NCBI GenBank assembly: GCA_963718295.1
Contig: CAVQYV010000008.1
Span: 372,001 to 436,000 of the forward strand
DNA length: 64,000 nucleotides
From: CAVQYV01 sp963718295 [NCBI: uncultured Methylomirabilota bacterium]
GTDB lineage: Bacteria > Methylomirabilota > Methylomirabilia > CAVQYV01
Direction: 5' to 3'
Made by a program: the position numbers and the translations under genes. A model generated the notes under the pieces. That model worked only from the letters and a program-made list of their open reading frames with translations, did not search any database and was not told the origin of the DNA. Shown here in pieces: positions 59,452 to 64,000 of the stretch; the stretch's first letter is position 1, and every line of letters starts with the position of its first letter.

Positions 59452-61039
59452 TCTGTTCTTGAATGCCAGTGAGTATTACCGCAATGATGCTTCGTGACTG
59501 TAGATTCACAACGCCCCTTACGTATTCTGTAATGACATATGACCATGATTTATATGGTTTCCGCGCAAGACCCCAATCCTCGCCCATGATATTTCTTGGA
59601 TTTAGGGAAAGGATGGCGGGCGATAGCTATGCTCATGTGGCAGTCCAGTTCCCTCAAATCGAGATGTCCTCTATACACTTTGGGGCTCACCAAACGATAA
59701 AGCCCTCTGGGCACAGACTTTCCCAAAGGGCTTTGGCAGTCCTGGAAAAGCTTAAACAGGGCCTTTTCTCCTATTTGATTTATCACCCCGGTTCCACCAC
59801 ACCTTCCTCCAGCCAGGTGTGTGCCTAAAAGTGATTAACATTCCTCCTTGAGCCAATGAAGGCCTGAGCTTGCCGTAATTGACCCGAGAATTAGACGGCC
59901 AAAGGCAACTCTTTAGAAAGTGGGTTCTTCTTGTATGCTATTTACCACTCCGACTCCGCCGGTGTCAATGCCTTCTCCTCCCCTTCCCCGGTCCGAGTTT
60001 CAGGCCCTCCTACCTTGCCCAAAGGTCAGCCATGCGGGACACTTCATAGAAACCTCTTCCCTTTCCGGGATGCTCTCCCCTGGTCCCTTCCCCGTCCGTG
60101 TCCTTCCCATTCGGGTCAACCGCCTGGACCTTGGCCCGACCTATCCCAACAACCCAAGAGCCCTCCGCGAATATATCAGGAAATTCAGGATGGACAAGGG
60201 ACTTTTGATAGGAGTAGCGCCAGAGGTGACAAGAGTGGCACTTGGTTTTGTCCGCTATCAGAGTTCGCGACTGAGGCAGCTCACAGGCATCCTGCTTTCA
60301 AGAGTCTGCCAGGTGACCTGCGAAACCGCCTACCACAAACTCCCATGATATTGCTTTTAAAGCGTCTGTCGGATGGTGAAAATTGGATTGACGGGACTGC
60401 ATGTCTTGAGTAGAATGCATGCGGACACGGAAATGGTGCTTGAGGGAGGTGAGTCCCCCTCCTGAAGGCTCCCGTGTGAGTGCTGCCGCCCTGCGTCTCG
60501 TATTCCTTACTGCCGGTTGCGCCCCCTATCCGGTTCATCAATCCTTGAAGAGAACGACTTCGGTGCCGGATACAGAGCAAAGAACGTGAAAGGGCAAGAT
60601 AACTTCGGTGACATGGTCTTATTGCTCACCTTCTCGGGAGAACGTAGTCCGTCTGGTTTCCGATTCCCAGAAGGGGGAAAGGAGGCCGTAATTCCTGCCG
60701 GAGTGAAGCTCCCCTCTTGCAGAGCGGGGCTTCCCGGAAAGGATGGGTCAACGGGAAATGGCAGCGGCGTGATTGCCTGGAAAATGATCCCAGGCGATCA
60801 TAGGAGGGCGATGACGGACCTGTCCATTTACGGACAGGAAGGGGCAGGAAACCACCCTACAAACTCCTTGATTTCTTGGGGACCTTGGTCTGCGCGGGCA
60901 GGGCATTGGACGCCGCCCTTGGAGGGGGTACTGTCCCCCCCCTGACCTCCCATTACAAGGTTCCCCGTGCTTTCGTACGGGGCATAGGTCTTGGCAAATT
61001 AAAGGGATTTCTGGCGGGAACCTCAGAAGGGAGCACCAT
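59452..61039. other. Gene-poor stretch with mobile-element and regulator relics
   Basis: About 1.6 kb without an intact gene. Seen: a short HTH-regulator-like scrap near 60140-60215 (NPRALREYIRKFRMDKGLLI, similar to the start of XRE-type domains); an inverted repeat AAAGCCCT...AGGGCTTT near 59698-59735; REP-like hairpins AAGCTCCCC...GCGGGGCTT (60706-60732, flanked by GTGAAGCTCCCC as at 40528) and CCCCGT...ACGGGG (60963-60982). The remaining open frames have no family resemblance and no ribosome binding sites, so I leave them out. Confidence 0.4.
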
Positions 61040-61429
61040 ATGAGAAGAAACAAGAGAAGGATCCAGTGGTTTTTCAGTGTTGGGGCAAGCTTTGCCCTCA
61101 CGCTGGTTGTCGGGTGCGCCACCAATGGAACCCTGGCAGGCGAAAAGCTTTCGCAGGGGGATAGGGCTGTCAGCGATGCCAAACTCAGCAACGCCTCCTT
61201 GAATGCCCCTGGCGAGCTAAAGGTCGCGGAAGACAAGCTGGTCCAGGCGAAGGTAGCTCTGGCGGACAAGGACTACGAAAAAGCTGGCCGCCTGGCAGAA
61301 CAGGCTTCGGTCGACGCGGAATATGCCGGCACAAAAGCAAAGACAGAGAAAGCCAAAAAGAAGGTAGAGGAGATGAAGCAAAAGGTCGAAGTCTTGCGTC
61401 AGGAAATTGACCGCTTATCCAAGCAATAA
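61040..61429 (+). CDS. DUF4398-type lipoprotein
   Basis: The 129-residue protein has a lipoprotein signal (FALTLVVGCATN), a segment typical of DUF4398 (ELKVAEDKLVQAKVALADKD YEKAGRLAEQASVDAEYA) and a C-terminal coiled coil (KAKKKVEEMKQKVEVLRQEI). DUF4398 proteins usually precede an OmpA-family gene, as here, and are thought to work at the outer membrane-peptidoglycan interface. Confidence 0.8.
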   Translation: MRRNKRRIQWFFSVGASFALTLVVGCATNGTLAGEKLSQGDRAVSDAKLSNASLNAPGELKVAEDKLVQAKVALADKDYEKAGRLAEQASVDAEYAGTKAKTEKAKKKVEEMKQKVEVLRQEIDRLSKQ

Positions 61430-61451
61430 TTCTTCAAGGAGCAAATTGACC

Positions 61452-62585
61452 ATGGCCCATATCATGTGCACGGGGATGAAGAGAGGCGCAGCAGCAGCAA
61501 TTCCTATCCTTTTCCTGATCGTCGGATGCGGATCCTCCCAGCAGGAAATGAAGGCCAAGGACCAAGTGGAGAGTGCCCGCAACGTGTATTCGCAGGCCAG
61601 GACAGACCGGGATGTCCAAACCTATGCGCCGGTTCCCTTGACGGACGCGGGTAAGGCTTTAGGGGCCGCGGAGCAGGCTTGGTGTGCAAACAAGAAGGAG
61701 CATCTGGGCTATATTGCGGAAAAGAAGTCCCGAATTGCCATGGCCGCTGCGGAGGGGGAAGTGGCCGAGAGGGAAATCACTCGACTCCACCGAGAAACGG
61801 CGGAGCTCATGGCCGAGAAATGTGCCCAAGAGCTGAGGCTTTCACAGAGGGAGGCGGAGCAGGCGAAATCATGGGCCGCGGCAGAAGCCGAAAAGGCGGA
61901 GGAGGCCCGCAGAGAGGCCGAGCAGGCGAGGTCCGTCGCCTTGGCCGAGTCAGCGAAGGCAGAGAGGGTCAACGCAGAGGCGGATCAAATGAGGAAGGAA
62001 CTTTCCGACCTCCAGGCTAAGGAGAGGGAGGCGGAGCAGGCGAAATCATGGGCCGCGGCAGAAGCCGAAAAGGCGGAGGAGGCCCGCAGAGAGGCCGAGC
62101 AGGCGAGGTCCGTCGCCTTGGCCGAGTCAGCGAAGGCAGAGAGGGTCAACGCAGAGGCGGATCAAATGAGGAAGGAACTTTCCGACCTCAAGATCAGGAA
62201 GAGCGAGTGCGGGATCCTTTTCAGGATGCCTGATGCATTGTTTGACACAGGGAAATCCAATCTGCTTCCAGAGGCCATACGGACCGTCGACAAACTGGTA
62301 GAATTCATCGAGAACCATTCCAACCGCAATGTGCTGATTGAAGGACATACGGATAGTACCGGCGGAGACGAGCTAAACCTGACGCTTTCCCAGAAACGGG
62401 CCGATGCCGTGAAAGAGCGGTTGGTGGCCAAGGGAGTTGCCGAGGAAAGAATCACCACCAAGGGCTACGGGAAGAAATACCCGCTGGCGAGCAACGAAAC
62501 TCCGGCTGGCCGGCAGCGTAACCGCCGGGCAGAATTGATCATTCTTTATGAAGATATGAAGCCCGAGGGCCAGTTCCGGGAATAG
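61452..62585 (+). CDS. OmpA-family lipoprotein with DUF4398 region and duplicated coiled coil
   Basis: The 377-residue protein has AAGGAG ten bases before ATG 61452, a lipoprotein signal (IPILFLIVGCGSSQQ), an N-terminal DUF4398-like part (RNVYSQARTDRDVQTYAPVP LTDAGKALGAA), a long Ala-Glu-rich coiled coil that includes two copies of one 59-residue unit, and a C-terminal OmpA domain (ILIEGHTDSTGGDELNLTLS QKRADAVKERL, GKKYPLASNETPAGRQRNRR) that binds peptidoglycan. It would tether the outer membrane to the cell wall across a distance set by the coiled coil. Confidence 0.88.
   Translation: MAHIMCTGMKRGAAAAIPILFLIVGCGSSQQEMKAKDQVESARNVYSQARTDRDVQTYAPVPLTDAGKALGAAEQAWCANKKEHLGYIAEKKSRIAMAAAEGEVAEREITRLHRETAELMAEKCAQELRLSQREAEQAKSWAAAEAEKAEEARREAEQARSVALAESAKAERVNAEADQMRKELSDLQAKEREAEQAKSWAAAEAEKAEEARREAEQARSVALAESAKAERVNAEADQMRKELSDLKIRKSECGILFRMPDALFDTGKSNLLPEAIRTVDKLVEFIENHSNRNVLIEGHTDSTGGDELNLTLSQKRADAVKERLVAKGVAEERITTKGYGKKYPLASNETPAGRQRNRRAELIILYEDMKPEGQFRE
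61846..62189 (+). repeat. Exact tandem duplication inside the OmpA-family gene
   Basis: Bases 61846-62012 (167 bp) are identical to 62023-62189, with a period of 177 bp (59 codons), so the frame is kept. The perfect identity points to a recent duplication. Further copy-number change by slippage or recombination would lengthen or shorten the coiled coil by 59 residues at a time. Confidence 0.9.
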
Positions 62586-62833
62586 TTCGATTCAAGAAGC
62601 CAGGCACATGACGGCCGGTGTAGGCGTTTTGTCTCGTGAGCAGATGGGAAGGGAAAAGCAACGAGATGATCTGAGAGGTACTGCCACTGCCGCTAAAATG
62701 TCACCGAAAATATCGCAAGAAATAGGAAAGGATGGAAAATATCGTAAAGGATAGAAAGGAAAATGGCTTTGGAAAATCAGGGAATTGCCAAGAAATGTAG
62801 GTAGAAGGCCCACTTGGCAAAACCGCAAATTGA

Positions 62834-62879
62834 CACTTTCGAGGCGGCAACACGGGTTCAAATCCCGTTGGGCACACCA
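62834..62879 (+). other. att copy 3 (degenerate repeat of the tRNA-Glu 3' part)
   Basis: The 46 bases match the tRNA-Glu 3' end with four changes (for example GGGCACACCA for GGGGACGCCA). As with copy 2, it is followed by AAATCAAGGGGTTGCAA and a GCAGCCCCTTTT hairpin arm. It marks the right end of island 2 and perhaps the left end of a further island. Confidence 0.75.
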
Positions 62880-63309
62880 AGAAAATCAAGGGGTTGCAAA
62901 TTGCGCAGCCCCTTTTCCTTTCCCACTGTCACCAAAATGGAGCAAACTGTTTCCCACCACATAGTCTTCATATTCCGACCAGATGTGGTCCAAATCCGAT
63001 GGCCTCACACGATGCTTGTACCATCCCGCGAGTTCTGCTGCTGAACCTTGCGGAGGCCGTGATCTGACTTGGCAGAAACGAGAAGCCTGCTACAAAAGGA
63101 CTACAGCAGAGGTCTGTCCCGAACGCAGATCGATTTCTATCTCATTGAAATCAAGAGACCTCTAATGCGTCAACTTTTCTCTTAACAGGGAAATTATAGG
63201 ATGTCCCTCGGGCGTTTCCTCGGGTTCGCGTCCCTCGGGTTGTGCTTTCTCGGTGTTCCTTGCTGTCCCCCCTTTCTTGGACCTTCCGAAACCTCCGACC
63301 CATCCGATA
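62880..63309. other. Gene-free stretch after att copy 3
   Basis: On the minus strand next to the att copy the frame ends GKGKGAAQFATP, similar to the integrase remnant end GKGAAHLATP at 57680, so another integrase 3' scrap is likely. Beyond this I see no gene up to the inverted repeat at 63310. Confidence 0.35.
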
Positions 63310-63345
63310 TGCCAAGGGCCTTGGAAAGCTCCAAGGCCCTTGGCA
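63310..63345 (-). terminator. 16-bp perfect stem at the end of the lactonase-like gene
   Basis: TGCCAAGGGCCTTGGA (63310-63325) pairs with TCCAAGGCCCTTGGCA (63330-63345) around a 4-base loop. It lies about 90 bases beyond the stop of the minus-strand propeller gene and may end its transcript; no clear T run follows. Confidence 0.5.
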
Positions 63346-63432
63346 ACGGATGAGACTCGTCTCGGCTTTGCAAGATCCGGCAGCGGGAATCTCCGCCGCC
63401 CTGGGCATACGGAAATCCTTCGGCCGAAGACG

Positions 63433-64000
63433 CTACGACGCCGGCCCGAACGCGAAATCGACCGGGACCGGGCTTTTAATCGTGTGGAGTGGACCCTCGA
63501 GTTTTCCGTCCTGGGGATTGATGCGGAAAACGAGGATGCTGTCCGAGTTCTGATTGCCGACGCAGAGGAATGTCCCCGATGGATCGATGTTCATGCCCCG
63601 CGGGATCTCCCCCTTGGTCGATGCCCAGCCTATTGGGGTGAGCTTGCCCGAATTCGGGTCGACCTTGTACGTTGCAATGGTGTTCGCGCCGCGGTTCGTC
63701 GAGTAAACCCACTTTCCACTCGGGTGGACCCGAATCTCCGCAGTAGTGTTGGTGCCGGTTGGGACCTTCCCGGGCGAGGTGGGATCGAACGCCGGGCGGA
63801 CGTACTTGGTGTCCCCAGGCAGCGTCGATACGGCCTGAATCCCGATGAAGGAGCCGCGAACCGGATCGAAGTTGAAGACGTCGACCGTCGAGGAGAGCTC
63901 GTTGAGGACGTAGGCAAACTTGTCGCTGGGATGGAAGCCCATGTGGCGGCACCCGGCACCCGACACGACATTCGCATAGGGCACGGTGCCCGGGCTCAGC
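63433..64000 (-). CDS. Beta-propeller protein, lactonase (Pgl-like) family, N-terminus beyond the window
   Basis: The open frame continues to the window edge. It contains repeated blades: CRHMGFHPSDKFAYVLNELS STVDVFNFD, AEIRVHPSGKWVYSTNRGAN TIATYKVD and GEIPRGMNIDPSGTFLCVGN QNSDSILVFRI. The pattern (HPSGKWVYxxNRGxxTIxxY) is that of the 7-bladed lactonase family, which includes 6-phosphogluconolactonase. The end (VPVDFAFGPAS) is normal for the family. The real substrate is unknown. Confidence 0.85.
   Translation of the reverse strand, partial: LSPGTVPYANVVSGAGCRHMGFHPSDKFAYVLNELSSTVDVFNFDPVRGSFIGIQAVSTLPGDTKYVRPAFDPTSPGKVPTGTNTTAEIRVHPSGKWVYSTNRGANTIATYKVDPNSGKLTPIGWASTKGEIPRGMNIDPSGTFLCVGNQNSDSILVFRINPQDGKLEGPLHTIKSPVPVDFAFGPAS

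Noticed and set aside
1-64000. CRISPR array or phage structural genes
   Set aside because: No regularly spaced short repeats and no capsid, tail, portal or terminase genes were seen; the repeats found are hairpins, att copies, the AT-rich motifs near att, and one in-gene duplication.

Overview
The window reads as a contig from an anaerobic bacterium, most likely of the deltaproteobacterial (Desulfobacterota/Syntrophia-like) lineage. The inference rests on gene order (yicC-remA-gmk-rpoZ; class V aminotransferase-serA-purA-tRNA-Lys-tRNA-Glu), on nickel handling by CooT proteins with a NikM(N)QO transporter, on several B12-dependent radical SAM enzymes and 2-hydroxyacyl-CoA dehydratase activase-like proteins, and on many BrnTA/MNT-type modules. 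No rRNA or other phylogenetic marker confirms it. No CRISPR array was seen.

Layout. 1-13.4 kb: metal uptake. Two CooT copies, a broken cbiO, a TonB receptor with a BtuCDF-type ABC importer, an intact CbiMN-CbiQ-CbiO transporter, then a zinc block (His-rich secreted protein, frameshifted outer-membrane protein, frameshifted znuA, intact znuB). A conserved 65-110 bp noncoding element occurs three times here. 13.4-19.7 kb: a graveyard of toxin-antitoxin, nucleotidyltransferase and nuclease genes on the minus strand, intact and broken, including a duplicated small CxxC protein. 19.7-27.4 kb: a frameshifted B12-radical SAM gene, a DUF488 remnant, and an HlyD/ABC/ABC/permease/permease exporter of YbhGFSR type (frameshift in the second ATPase), followed by a CsgG/TolB-N-like secreted protein.

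27.7-44.5 kb is the most interesting region: a co-oriented cluster with a SPASM radical SAM enzyme, three B12-binding radical SAM enzymes, an HtrB-like acyltransferase, a polysaccharide deacetylase, a full ketosynthase, a second ketosynthase that lost all three catalytic residues (chain-length-factor-like), a CrtI-like flavoprotein, two DUF2229/activase-like proteins, a malonyl-transacylase, a ketoreductase, an ACP and a FabZ-like dehydratase. This is a dedicated iterative type II fatty acid/polyketide pathway. It resembles aryl-polyene and ladderane-type clusters but carries unusual anaerobic radical chemistry; its product cannot be read from sequence.

44.5-52.1 kb is conserved housekeeping: yicC, remA, gmk, rpoZ, a small lipoprotein, a class V aminotransferase, serA, purA, tRNA-Lys and tRNA-Glu. 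From the tRNA-Glu gene onward come tandem genomic islands: its 3' half is repeated at 57.63 kb (49 bp exact) and 62.83 kb (degenerate). Island 1 carries a 1169-residue cyclase-AAA-TPR regulator, cyclase remnants and an AT-rich membrane methyltransferase-like gene. Island 2 carries a patatin-like lipoprotein, a long gene-poor stretch with mobile-element relics, and a DUF4398/OmpA pair with a 167-bp exact internal duplication. An integrase C-terminus abuts the second att copy. The window ends inside a beta-propeller (lactonase-like) gene.
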